Positions 19,514 to 28,185 of a stretch of DNA of 64,000 nt are shown here, piece by piece. The stretch covers positions 5,456,001 through 5,520,000 of the forward strand of contig NZ_JACCCC010000001.1 in assembly GCF_013408795.1 (NCBI RefSeq), in the 5' to 3' direction. The notes beneath the pieces are model-generated. The model saw only the letters and a list, made by a program, of their open reading frames with translations, was not told the origin of the DNA and ran no database searches. The number at the start of each line of letters is the position of its first letter. Position 1 is the stretch's first letter. Made by a program: the position numbers and the translations under genes. This DNA comes from Spinactinospora alkalitolerans (GTDB taxonomy: Bacteria; Actinomycetota; Actinomycetes; Streptosporangiales; Streptosporangiaceae).

Positions 19514-21742
19514 GTGGAACAGACCAACCACAACTTCCTCAACGCGGGAGGTCAGACCGGGATCTCCGACCGAATGCGGGAGCTGCTCTCCCGGGCCGCG
19601 CAGGACCACATCTCCGAGCAGAAATCGCAGGGTGCGGTTACCGAGGAGATGCGCCAGCGCCTCGAGGGCATGGAATGGCTGCTGCGCGAGTTCCGGGAGC
19701 GCGAGTTCGCCACGCTGGCCGAGGCCGTCACCGCGGTCCAGTCCCGCGTCGACGAGCTGTCCGCCCGGCCGCCGGAGTGGGCCGAGACACTCGCCGAGCA
19801 CATCGAACAGGTCGGAGAGCGGGTCAAGCCGCTCGCGGAGATGCCCGCGCTGCGCGCGGACGTCAAGGGCGTCGCCGGCAACCTCGAAACCGCGATGAAC
19901 AGGCTGCAGAGCGTCGCCGAGACGGCCCTGCGCACCGCGGGCCAGATCGACGACCTCAGCGAGCGGGTGGAGGCGCTCACCGCGGGCGTGGACGCCCGCT
20001 TCGACCGCATCGACGAGGCCCTTGAGTCGCTGAGCACCCGCGCGGCCACGATGGAGAGCGCGGTGAACACCGTCGCCGAGCGCCTCGAACAGCAGCACGA
20101 GGCGGCCCGCGAACTGGCCGGCGAGCACCACGAGGCGCTCACGGCCGCGGTCACCGAGGGGCGCGAGACCCTGGAGCGCGCCGTCACCGAGGGCCGGGAG
20201 TCGCTGGACCGGGCGATCACCGAGCGGCACGCCGCGCTGGAGTCCCGGATGCGCGAGCAGCACGAGGCGGCGCTGGGCAAGGCCGACGAACAGCACGAGG
20301 CCCTGAGCGGCAGGCTCGACGACCAGCGGACCGCCATCGCCGCCAAGGTGGACGAGGGCGTCCAGACCCTCACCGGCAAGGCCGACGAGCAGCAGACGGC
20401 CGTCACCGCCAAGCTGGACGAGAGCGTCCAGACCCTCACCGGCAAGGCCGACGAGCAGCAGGCCGCCGTCACCGCCAAGCTGGACGAGGGCGTCCAGACC
20501 CTCACCGGCAAGGCCGACGAACAGCACGAGGCCCTGAGCGGCAGGCTCACCCAGGGGATGGAGCTGCTCACCACCCAGGCCGAGGAGAACCACGCCGAGG
20601 CCACCGCCGCCGTCGCCGACGCCAACAGCGCCATCGTCAAGCTGGCCAACTCGACCGAGGGACAGCTCAGCGAGGTGCGTTCGCAACTGCGCAAGCACCA
20701 GTCCGAACTGCACGAACGGTTGGAGGCCCAGTACGCGGAGCTGCGCGAGCGCGACGACCAGCAGCACGAGGTCCTCACGGGCAGGCTGACCGAGACGGCC
20801 GAGAACCTGCGGGCCGCGGCCGAGGAGCGGCACGCGGCGACCGGCGCGGCCATCGCCGAGGTCACCGGGGCCGTCGCCGAGGCCAACAACGCCGTCTCCG
20901 GCCTGGCGGAGAAGAGCGACGCGCAGATCAGCGAGCTGCGGGCAAGCGTGGACGAGAGCGCCCGGTCGCTGACGGCCAAGACCGACGAGCAGCACACCGC
21001 GCTCGTCGAGCTGTTCGAGGAACACCGCGAGTCCGTCGAGGGCCGTGTGGAGCAGCAGGGCCGGGAGCTGTCCGGCAAGGTCGACGCGCACCTGAACTCC
21101 CTCACCGACAAGGTCGACGGCCAGCACGACGCGCTCACCGGCAAGTTCGAGCACGGTCTTGGCCGGCTCAGCGACCGGTTCGACACCTTCGAGGGGCACT
21201 TCGAGGGCAGCTTCGAAGGGGTCGAGGGCAAGATCGACGGTGTCGACGGACGCCTGGACGGCCTCAACGGCCGACTGGACGGCCTCGACGGCCGGGTCAA
21301 CGGCGTCGAGGGCAAGTTCGAGGGCGTGCACGGCCAGTTCGACGGCGTCGACGGGCGGCTGGAGGCCATCGACGACCGGCTGGAGGCGCTCAACCAGCGC
21401 CTCGGCCAGTTGCCGGCCTCCATGGAGGTCAGCGAGGTGCACCGCCGCCTCAGCGAGCTGGTGGACCGCCCGCTCGTCGACCACTCCGACCGGTTCGACT
21501 CGATCGACAGGAAGCTCGGCGATTCACTCGACCCGCTGATGGGCGAGCTGCGGAGCCGTCCCGACCGGCACGAGTTCGAGGAGACCATCAGCGAGGCCGT
21601 GGAGACGTCGCACGACGACATCACCAAGCGCCTGGCCGCGCTGGAGGAGACCATGCTCGCCCTCGCCGAGGCGCTGCTGCGCCCCGGCCGCGACGGCAAG
21701 AAGAAGCGCCGCCTCATCGAGGACGACGAGGACGACGAGTAA
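19514..21742 (+). CDS. Long repetitive coiled-coil protein of unknown function
   Basis: 742 residues from a GTG with AAAAGGAG 8 nt upstream. There is no signal peptide or membrane segment. Almost the whole chain is charged, Ala/Glu/Leu-rich and heptad-patterned. Residues about 275-345 hold three 22-residue tandem repeats of the form QTLTGKADEQ-x-AVTAKLDE. Residues about 570-630 are a run of seven-residue units (DGVDGRL, DGLNGRL, DGLDGRV, EGKFEGV) like a trimeric or dimeric fibre. The C-terminus is a basic patch (GKKKRRL) and then acidic (IEDDEDDE). It could be a cytoskeletal or chromosome-organising filament, or an apolipoprotein-like rod; I do not recognise a family. It is monocistronic and followed by a clear terminator. 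Confidence 0.8.
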   Translation: MEQTNHNFLNAGGQTGISDRMRELLSRAAQDHISEQKSQGAVTEEMRQRLEGMEWLLREFREREFATLAEAVTAVQSRVDELSARPPEWAETLAEHIEQVGERVKPLAEMPALRADVKGVAGNLETAMNRLQSVAETALRTAGQIDDLSERVEALTAGVDARFDRIDEALESLSTRAATMESAVNTVAERLEQQHEAARELAGEHHEALTAAVTEGRETLERAVTEGRESLDRAITERHAALESRMREQHEAALGKADEQHEALSGRLDDQRTAIAAKVDEGVQTLTGKADEQQTAVTAKLDESVQTLTGKADEQQAAVTAKLDEGVQTLTGKADEQHEALSGRLTQGMELLTTQAEENHAEATAAVADANSAIVKLANSTEGQLSEVRSQLRKHQSELHERLEAQYAELRERDDQQHEVLTGRLTETAENLRAAAEERHAATGAAIAEVTGAVAEANNAVSGLAEKSDAQISELRASVDESARSLTAKTDEQHTALVELFEEHRESVEGRVEQQGRELSGKVDAHLNSLTDKVDGQHDALTGKFEHGLGRLSDRFDTFEGHFEGSFEGVEGKIDGVDGRLDGLNGRLDGLDGRVNGVEGKFEGVHGQFDGVDGRLEAIDDRLEALNQRLGQLPASMEVSEVHRRLSELVDRPLVDHSDRFDSIDRKLGDSLDPLMGELRSRPDRHEFEETISEAVETSHDDITKRLAALEETMLALAEALLRPGRDGKKKRRLIEDDEDDE

Positions 21743-21766
21743 CCCCACCCGTCGCCTTCCGAGAGA

Positions 21767-21798
21767 GGGGGCCGGCCCGCGGAAGCGGACCGGCCCCC
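21767..21798 (+). terminator. Terminator of the coiled-coil gene
   Basis: 14-bp stem (GGGGGCCGGCCCGC at 21767-21780 and GCGGACCGGCCCCC at 21785-21798, one mismatch) with a 4-nt loop, 25 nt after the stop and followed by TGCTGGTTT. Confidence 0.8.
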
Positions 21799-21836
21799 TG
21801 CTGGTTTATCGGGTTTCTGGAAGTGATCCTGCTCCT

Positions 21837-22085
21837 GCGGTCGGGGTCGGCCCGGCGGTTTCCGGTGGTGGTCGCAGCGGGGTGGGCGATGGTTGCCCTC
21901 CAGGCCCTTCAGGCCCTTCAGGCTCTGCTGAGCCGCTGCGGGCCTGGTGGGGGCTGTTGTCAGGCGCGAAGCGTCCGCCGGCGCGCTGACGGCGGCCCTC
22001 CAGGTCACCGTTGGTGCACGGAAAGCCCGCGGCCACGGTCTCCGACACCACGCAGCCGTTGCGACACCCCTTGAAACCACCGAGC
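21837..22085 (-). repeat. Intergenic repeat family B, copy 1
   Basis: Two blocks of this region, read on the minus strand, match the plus strand at 33297-33395. One block (about 21861-21915) matches at roughly 50 of 54 positions. The other (about 22050-22080, GGTGGTTTCAAGGG and the following CAACGGCTG-like stretch) matches at most positions. About 110 bp of intervening sequence in this copy is missing from the other. It lies between the convergent coiled-coil and trans-sulfuration genes. The rest of the 21799-22290 spacer shows no gene. Confidence 0.65.
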
Positions 22086-22290
22086 CCGACATGACCATGG
22101 GAGCAGGATCACCGCCGGGGGAGGCGCGGCGGGATGGCATCCGCGCCGTCCCGCCCCCTCTGCCGCCGTTGACGCCGCTTCCCCCTCAAGGCCACCCACC
22201 GCCCGACCGCCCGGACGGCGGCGAGGCCGCACAGCAGACCTGGTCCGCACGTTCACCGCCGCTCCCCCAGGCCCGCCGACTCCGCGAACC

Positions 22291-23510
22291 TCAGTGGTGC
22301 CTCTCGGCCGCTTTCAGGGCCTGCTCGATGTCGGCCCAGAGGTCCTCGACGTCCTCGATGCCGACGCTGACCCGGATCAGCCCTTCGGCGATGCCGGCCT
22401 GCGCCAGCCGTTCGGCGCTCAACTGCCGGTGCGACGTGCTGGCCGGGTGCATGACCAGGGTCTTGACGTCACCGAGTGACGGCGCCAGCGAGGCGAGCCG
22501 TACCGCGCCGACGAACGCCCGGCCCGCACGCAGTCCCCCGGCCAGCTCGAAGGAGAGCACCCCGCCGAATCCGCCGGACAGCAGCCTGCGCGCGTCGCCG
22601 TGCCCGGGGTGGTCGGGCAGGCCCGGGTAGTGCACCGCCGCGACCGCGGAGTGCCCGGCCAGCCGCTCGGCCAGTACCTGGGCACTGGCGCACTGGCGCG
22701 GCACGCGCACCCCCAGCGTCTGGAGCCCGCGCACGATCAGCCAGGCGGCGAAGGGGTCGAGCACCGCGCCGAACTCCGCCGTCCGCTCCTGCACCGCCAG
22801 GCGGGTCGCCGCGTCGGCGAACACCATGAGACCGCCGATGACGTCGGAGTGCCCGCCCAGGTACTTCGTCGCCGAATGGACGACGACGTCGGCCCCGTGC
22901 TCGATCGGGCGGCACAGCAGCGGCGTCGCGAACGTGTTGTCGACGACCGTGGTGACCCCCGCCTCCCGCGCCATCGCCGCGAGCCGCGGGAGGTCCACCA
23001 CCTCACCGGTCGGGTTGACGATGGTCTCCAGGAACAGCACGCGGGTGTTCGGCCTGATGGCCGCGCGCACCTGCTCCGGGTCGCCGGCCGCGACCGGCGT
23101 CACATCGACGCCCCAGCGCTCCCGCAGATCGCCGAGGACCCCCTGGGTCCCGCCGTAGAGGCAGTTCTGCGCCACGACGTGGTCGCCCGGCCGCAGCAGC
23201 GCCCACAGGGTGGAGGTGATCGCGCCCATTCCGGACCCGACGGCCAGCGCCCCGGCGCCTCCCTCCAGGTCGGCGACCGCGTTCTCCAAAGCGCGCACGG
23301 TCGGGTTCCCGTACCGGGCGTAGACGAAGGGGCCGTCCGGCCCCTCGAAGGCCGATGCCATGGCGTCGGCGTCGGTGAAGGAGAACGTGTGGGCCTGGTA
23401 CAGCGGGACGCCGAGCGGACTGCTGCCCTCGACCGGGGGATGCGCGTGTGGACGGTCCTGGAGGTCGGGTGGAGTCCGCTGGCGGGGGTCCGCGCGTCGT
23501 TCGATGTCAT
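22291..23510 (-). CDS. PLP-dependent trans-sulfuration enzyme (cystathionine gamma-synthase/lyase type), apparent frameshift
   Basis: From an ATG at 23361 an open frame gives 356 residues of a Cys/Met-metabolism PLP enzyme. It shows YARYGNPTVRALE, the cofactor lysine in VVHSATKYLGGHSDVIGG and the C-terminal LIRVSVGIEDVEDLW. Family members are about 380-400 residues and start some 50 residues earlier. That missing part is present but split: the same frame continues upstream (SSPLGVPLYQAHTFSFTDAD) with no start codon, while the expected N-terminus sits in another frame from the ATG at 23510 (NDARTPASGLHPTSRTVHTR). One extra G in the run of five G at 23435-23439 (plus strand) would restore one reading frame. 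It is either a recent inactivating mutation or a sequence error. Substrate within the family cannot be assigned. Confidence 0.8.
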
Positions 23511-23603
23511 GTCTTCATGATCGTTCCCTCGCTCGCCCCGGGGCAGAGCCAATACATCGGGCATTGGACCCACACCGGCTCCGGTCACCGATCACCGCGG
23601 ACC

Positions 23604-23630
23604 GGCTCGCCGGCTCCCCCACCGCGAGCC
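23604..23630 (-). terminator. Hairpin downstream of tsaD
   Basis: GGCTCGC (23604-23610) and GCGAGCC (23624-23630) form a perfect 7-bp stem, 23 nt after the tsaD stop on the minus strand. It probably ends the alr-tsaE-tsaB-rimI-tsaD transcript. The stem is short, so the call is tentative. Confidence 0.5.
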
Positions 23631-23652
23631 CGGCCAGGCGGTCGGAGCGCGT

Positions 23653-24693
23653 TCAGACAGCCAGGGGGCTGGTCACCGGGAGGGAGGTGTCGGTGGCGAG
23701 GTTCAGGGAGGAGGGCGGGAGGCCGGCGGCGACGACCTCGGCGCCCAGCGCCGCGATCATCGCACCGTTGTCGGTGCACAGGCGCGGCCGGGGGACCCGC
23801 AGTTCGATGCCCGCCGCCGCACAGCGCTCCTCGGCCAGGGCCCGCAGCCTGGAGTTCGCGGCGACGCCCCCGCTGATCACCAGGTGCCGCACGCCGTGGT
23901 CGAGGCAGGCGTCCACGGCCTTGCGGGTCAGCACGTCGACGACCGACTCCTGGAATCCGGCGGCGATGTCGGACACCGACAGCGGCAGGCCGCGGCGCTC
24001 GGCGTCCTCCACCCAGCGCGCGACCGCGGTCTTCAGCCCCGAGAAGGAGAAGTCGTAGCTGCCGTCGCCCCACTTGCCGCGCGGAAAGCGGATGGCCTCG
24101 GGGTCGCCCTCGCGGGCGGCGCGGTCGATCGGCGGGCCGCCGGGGTAGGGCAGATCAAGCAGCCGCGCCACCTTGTCGTAGGCCTCGCCCGCGGCGTCGT
24201 CGACGGTGTCGCCGAGCGCCTGGACGTCGGTCGCCAGGTCGCGGACCAGCAGCAGCGACGTGTGCCCGCCCGACACCAGCAGCGCCACCGCCGGCTTGGG
24301 CAGCGGGCCGTGCTCCAACTGGTCCACCGCAACGTGGCCGACCAGGTGGTTCACGCCGTACAGCGGCTTGTCCAGCGCCAGCGCGTAGGCCTTGGCCGCC
24401 GACACGCCCACCAGCAGCGCGCCCGCGAGCCCGGGACCGGCCGTCACGGCGATGGCGTCCACGTCGGAGAGCTTGACCCCGGCGCGGTCCAGCGCCCGCC
24501 GCACGGTCGGCGTCATCGCCTCCAGGTGGGCCCGGCTGGCGACCTCGGGCACCACGCCGCCGAAGCGCGCATGCGCCTCGACGCTGGAGGCCACCTCGTC
24601 GGACAGCAGTTCGCACCCGCGGACCAGGCCGACGCCGGTCTCGTCGCAGGAGCTCTCGATCCCCATGATCAGGGGGAGTCCGTTGTCACTCAT
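23653..24693 (-). CDS. tsaD: tRNA t6A37 threonylcarbamoyltransferase subunit TsaD
   Basis: 346 residues of the ASKHA-fold TsaD/Kae1 family. [18 protein letters not shown] is near the N-terminus. The metal-binding HLVGH is at about 118-122, [15 protein letters not shown] follows, and [13 protein letters not shown] lies near 275. With TsaB and TsaE it transfers threonylcarbamoyl from TC-AMP to A37 of ANN-reading tRNAs. The start ATG overlaps the rimI stop by 4 nt (ATGA), so the two are translationally coupled. Last gene of the tsaE-tsaB-rimI-tsaD cluster. Confidence 0.97.
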   Translation of the reverse strand: MSDNGLPLIMGIESSCDETGVGLVRGCELLSDEVASSVEAHARFGGVVPEVASRAHLEAMTPTVRRALDRAGVKLSDVDAIAVTAGPGLAGALLVGVSAAKAYALALDKPLYGVNHLVGHVAVDQLEHGPLPKPAVALLVSGGHTSLLLVRDLATDVQALGDTVDDAAGEAYDKVARLLDLPYPGGPPIDRAAREGDPEAIRFPRGKWGDGSYDFSFSGLKTAVARWVEDAERRGLPLSVSDIAAGFQESVVDVLTRKAVDACLDHGVRHLVISGGVAANSRLRALAEERCAAAGIELRVPRPRLCTDNGAMIAALGAEVVAAGLPPSSLNLATDTSLPVTSPLAV

Positions 24694-25241
24694 CGCGTCT
24701 TCTTCTCCGGGTCCTCGTCCACGCCTTCCGAGCCCTCCGCCGCGCCGGAGCCGGCGGGATGGGACCGCCGCATCACGATCGCGTCGGCGTCCTTGTAGTA
24801 CCCGCGCCGCACGCCGATCTCGACGAACCCGAACCGGCGGTACAGCTCCCGGGCGCGCGGATTGTCCGAGCGCACCTCCAGGAACACGTCGGTGACCTCG
24901 CGGCGCGCGGCCTCGGCGAGCAGTTCGGTCAGCAGCGCGGTGCCGACCCCGCTCCCCCAGGCGGAGCGCGCGACCGCGATGGTCTGCACGTCGCCTTCGG
25001 GCGGGACCGCGCGCAGCCCCGCGTAGCCGATGATCGGCGCGGCGGCCGCCCCGTCGGGCTCCTCCGCCCGCGCCGTCCCCTCGGGCGGCACCGCCTCGGC
25101 GACCAGGTAGTGCCGGCTGGACCGGGACATCTCGTCGCGCAGCATCGCCTCGCTCCAGGCGTCCTCGGCGAACAGCGCGCGCTCCAGCGCCATGACGGGG
25201 TCGACGTCGATCCGCCGCATCGGGCGCAGCCGGTGGTTCAC
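24690..25241 (-). CDS. rimI: Ribosomal-protein-alanine N-acetyltransferase RimI-like
   Basis: 183 residues, GNAT fold. [20 protein letters not shown] and [12 protein letters not shown] form the N-terminal RimI signature. The acetyl-CoA loop is [19 protein letters not shown] at about 92-110, and [20 protein letters not shown] is the C-terminal motif. A longer frame starts at 25250, but the GTG at 25241 overlaps the tsaB stop as GTGA, the usual coupling here. An insert of about 20 residues ([14 protein letters not shown]) and a charged C-terminal tail are larger than in E. coli RimI. It may acetylate other N-termini besides S18. Confidence 0.92.
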   Translation of the reverse strand: MNHRLRPMRRIDVDPVMALERALFAEDAWSEAMLRDEMSRSSRHYLVAEAVPPEGTARAEEPDGAAAAPIIGYAGLRAVPPEGDVQTIAVARSAWGSGVGTALLTELLAEAARREVTDVFLEVRSDNPRARELYRRFGFVEIGVRRGYYKDADAIVMRRSHPAGSGAAEGSEGVDEDPEKKTR

Positions 25242-25912
25242 ACCTGCCACTGGCGCACCTTCTTCGGCGCGCCCGGGACCTGGGCGTCGGGGCGGCGCAG
25301 GTAGAGGGGCCTGGGCTCGGGCAGTTCCGCGCCGGCCAGCAGCCGGCGCACGGCGAGCTCACCGAGCGCGGCGGCCGAGGGGTACAGCGGTTCGGCCGCG
25401 GCCTCCTCCTGGCCGAACGCCTCGGCGTACATCCTGGCGCCGTGGCCGATCACGGGCAGCCCGCCGGTGTCGACCTCGGCGGGCCGGTCCACCGCGATCT
25501 CCCCGACCCGGGTGACGGCGTCGTCGTAGCGGGCCCAGAAGACCTCCTTGCGGCGGGCGTCGCTGGCCGCGATGAACGGGCCCGAGCGCCCTGAGGCGAA
25601 CGCGATCGCGTCGAGCGTGGCGACGCCGTGGCAGGCGACGCCGAGCGCCTCGGCGAGCGCGTGGGCGGTGGCCAGACCGACCCGCAGGCCGGTGTAGGGG
25701 CCGGGTCCGATGCCGACGGCCACGTGGGTGAGGTCGGCGAACGTCGCCCCCGCGCGTTCCAGCACGCCCTGGATGCCGGGGGTCAGCAGTTCACCGTGGC
25801 GGCGGGCGTCCACGGAGGACGCGCTCGCGCGCACCCGCACGTCGGCGCCGTCGGGTTCGCAGACCGCGGCGGTGACCGCGGGGGTCGCGGTGTCGAAAGC
25901 CAGAAGCAGCAC
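25238..25912 (-). CDS. tsaB: tRNA t6A37 synthesis protein TsaB
   Basis: 224 residues from a GTG at 25912, 11 nt after the tsaE stop. [17 protein letters not shown] and the paralogue-of-TsaD motif [20 protein letters not shown] (about residues 60-80) identify it. TsaB dimerises with TsaD and is needed for its activity. Codon coupling to rimI downstream (GTGA) and the conserved cluster order support the call. Confidence 0.95.
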   Translation of the reverse strand: MLLLAFDTATPAVTAAVCEPDGADVRVRASASSVDARRHGELLTPGIQGVLERAGATFADLTHVAVGIGPGPYTGLRVGLATAHALAEALGVACHGVATLDAIAFASGRSGPFIAASDARRKEVFWARYDDAVTRVGEIAVDRPAEVDTGGLPVIGHGARMYAEAFGQEEAAAEPLYPSAAALGELAVRRLLAGAELPEPRPLYLRRPDAQVPGAPKKVRQWQV

Positions 25913-25923
25913 GGTCAACCAGC

Positions 25924-26409
25924 CTATTGCGCGTTCGGCACCGCATCGGACCAGCGCGGCCCCACGCCGGTCAGGCGGACGGTGCGGGTGTCGTCGGGCA
26001 GCCGGTCGATGGTGATCTCCAGGCGCGTCTCGGAGAGCTCCTCGGCGACGCCCTCGCCCCACTCCACGATGGTCACGGAGTCGTCGAGGCCTGCGTCGAG
26101 GTCGAGGTCGTCGAGCTCGGCCGCGCCGCCGAGCCGGTAGGCGTCGACGTGCACCAGGGCCGGACCGCCGCCGAGCGAGGGGTGCACGCGCGAGATCACG
26201 AAGGTGGGCGAGGTGACGGGGCCGCGCACGTTCAGCCCCTCGCCCAGGCCCTGGGTGAGCGTGGTCTTGCCCGCCCCCAGCGGGCCGGACAGGATCAGCA
26301 GGTCGCCGGGGCGCACCTCGGCGGCGATCCGGCGGCCCAGGGCGCGCATCTCGGCGTCGGTGGCCGCGGTGACGGTCGTTGTGGTGAGGGTGTCGGTGGA
26401 TTCGGTCAT
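25924..26409 (-). CDS. tsaE: tRNA t6A37 synthesis ATPase TsaE
   Basis: 161 residues from the ATG at 26409; an ATG at 26424 is an alternative with no better ribosome-binding site. The P-loop LSGPLGAGKTTLTQGLGEGL lies at about 40-59, then SPTFVISRVHPS, the conserved HVDAYRLGGAAELDDL, and VEWGEGVAEEL. TsaE binds the TsaBD complex and hydrolyses ATP to reset it. It heads the intact part of the t6A cluster. Immediately upstream is a decayed hydrolase gene. Confidence 0.95.
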   Translation of the reverse strand: MTESTDTLTTTTVTAATDAEMRALGRRIAAEVRPGDLLILSGPLGAGKTTLTQGLGEGLNVRGPVTSPTFVISRVHPSLGGGPALVHVDAYRLGGAAELDDLDLDAGLDDSVTIVEWGEGVAEELSETRLEITIDRLPDDTRTVRLTGVGPRWSDAVPNAQ

Positions 26410-26448
26410 GGCTCGCAGCATCATCTCGGTGGAGGGGCGCTTCGGCGA

Positions 26449-26889
26449 TCAGGCCGCGTCGTCGCGCGCTCCCGGGACGCCCGCACGTTCCAGCAGCGTC
26501 CGCAGCGCGCCGTTGACGGCGTCGGGGCGCTCCATGGTCACGAGGTGCCCTGCGCCCGGAACGCGGACGAAGTCGGCGTCGGGCAGCGCCTCGGTGATGT
26601 TCTCGCCGTGCTCGATGGGCGTCATGCGGTCCCGGTCACCGCACAACACCAGGGTAGGCACATCCCGGAGCACCTTGCGCCCCTCGGACCCGTCGTGGGC
26701 GTCGAGCGCCGGCCGGAACTCGGTGGCGACGACGGCGGAGGCCTGCCGGATCACCGTGCCGAGCTGGTCGGCGACGGCGGGGCGACCCCGCCGGTGCCGA
26801 ACCCGAGCACCCGCGAGAGCAGGAACGACAGCTCGCGAACGACCCGGCGGCCGTGGTCGGCGAGGCCGCGGCGCTCCCGGGGAGCCTGC
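26449..26889 (-). pseudogene. Decayed alpha/beta hydrolase (C-terminal remnant with frameshift)
   Basis: The last 100 codons (GTG near 26754 to the stop at 26449) encode the C-terminus of an alpha/beta hydrolase. It includes VPTLVLCGDRDRMTPIEHGE with the acid residue and VPGAGHLVTMERPDAV with the catalytic His. Upstream, the preceding segment of the same family (RRGLADHGRRVVRELSFLLS) is found in a different frame that ends in a stop near 26766. The two frames meet near 26790 in a C/G-rich run. The N-terminal half with the nucleophile elbow is missing: the alr stop lies right at the break. In relatives an intact hydrolase occupies this exact place between alr and tsaE. I read this as a deletion plus a frameshift. 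Confidence 0.75.
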
Positions 26890-28065
26890 TCACGCACCCG
26901 CCCCTTCCACGAGCGCGGTCCCCTCCCCCGCGTCCGGGTCGGCGGCCTGCGCCCCCAGGTAGGTGCGCGGCACCCGCTGGCCCACGCACGTGACGATCTC
27001 GTAGGAGATGGTGCCCAGGACGTCGGCCCAGTCCTGCGCGGTCGGCTCGCCGTCGTCGCCCGGACCGAACAGCACGGCGGGCTCGCCCGGTTCGACCGCG
27101 TCGTCGCCGACGTCCACGACGAACTGGTCCATGCAGACGGTGCCGGAGACCGTCCGCCGCCTGCCCCCGACGAACACCGGGCCGACGTTGGTGGCCGCCC
27201 TGGGCACCCCGTCGCCGTACCCCAGCGGCACGAGCGCCAGCGTGGTGGGCCGGTCGGTGACGTAGCGGTGCCCGTAGGACACGCCGCTGCCCTCGGGCAC
27301 CCGCTTGACGACCGCGATCCCCGCGCTGAGCGTCATGGCCGGGCGCAGCCCGGTGCCGGGGAGGCCGGGGATCGGGCTGAATCCGTAGCTCGCGATGCCG
27401 GGGCGGACCAGGTCGAAGTGGGCTTCGGGCAGGGTGAGGGTGGCCGCGGAGTTGGCCAGGTGGCGCACCTCGGGGCGCAGTCCGGCCTTGTCCGCGTGCT
27501 CCAACGCCTCATGGAAGGCGCCCAACTGCGCCGCGATGGAGGGGTGACCGGGCTCATCGGCGCAGGCGAAGTGCGAGAACAGACCGGTGACCCGCAGCAG
27601 TCCCGCTGCTTCGGCGCGGGCTGCGGCCTCCACGACCGCGGGCCACTCGCCCGCGGTGATCCCGCCCCGGTTCAGGCCGGTGTCGGCCTTGAGGTGTACG
27701 CGGGCCGGCCGACCCGCCTCCTCGGCCGCGGTGACCAGCTCGTCGACGACCCACCGGGAGCTGACGCCGATGTCGATGTCCGCGGCGATCGCCGCGGCCA
27801 GGGGCGCGCCCGGCGGGATGATCCAGGCGAGGACGGGCACCCGGATGCCGGCTCTGCGCAGCACGAGGGCCTCCTCGACGAACGCCGTGCCCAGCCAGGT
27901 GGCGCCTCCGGCCAGCGCGGCCCGCGCGGCCGGCAGGATGCCGTGCCCGTAGCCGTCGGCCTTGACGACGCCCATGACGTGGGAACCGGGCGCCCGCTCG
28001 CGCAACGCGGCCACGTTCGCGCTGATCACGTCCAGGTCGACCCTGGCTTCGGCGAAAGGGGACAT
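26890..28065 (-). CDS. alr: Alanine racemase
   Basis: 391 residues, chosen start ATG at 28065 (MSPFAEARVDLDVISANVAA). The PLP-lysine motif VMGVVKADGYGHGILPAARA is at about residues 30-49, the TIM barrel follows, and the C-terminal beta domain includes SGVSYGHRYVTDRPTTLALV with the catalytic Tyr. It makes D-alanine for peptidoglycan. Its C-terminal tail beyond VPRTYLGAQAA is a nonconserved acidic extension. The hydrolase remnant begins directly after its stop, so the deletion that truncated that gene ended here. Confidence 0.96.
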   Translation of the reverse strand: MSPFAEARVDLDVISANVAALRERAPGSHVMGVVKADGYGHGILPAARAALAGGATWLGTAFVEEALVLRRAGIRVPVLAWIIPPGAPLAAAIAADIDIGVSSRWVVDELVTAAEEAGRPARVHLKADTGLNRGGITAGEWPAVVEAAARAEAAGLLRVTGLFSHFACADEPGHPSIAAQLGAFHEALEHADKAGLRPEVRHLANSAATLTLPEAHFDLVRPGIASYGFSPIPGLPGTGLRPAMTLSAGIAVVKRVPEGSGVSYGHRYVTDRPTTLALVPLGYGDGVPRAATNVGPVFVGGRRRTVSGTVCMDQFVVDVGDDAVEPGEPAVLFGPGDDGEPTAQDWADVLGTISYEIVTCVGQRVPRTYLGAQAADPDAGEGTALVEGAGA

Positions 28066-28185
28066 GGCTTCAAGTCTGGCACGCGCGCAGGAGCGGCCCG
28101 AGTCACACGCCGAGCGGAGTCCCTCCGATTCGCCGACCTGTCCGAACAACACATCCGGGACCGCGGGCGGTCCGGGCCCGCAAAG

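Noticed and set aside
19552-22140. Very long minus-strand open frames across the coiled-coil gene
   Set aside because: They are shadows produced by high G/C at third positions. The products are Ser/Arg-rich with no domain, and the plus-strand gene has a strong ribosome-binding site and terminator.
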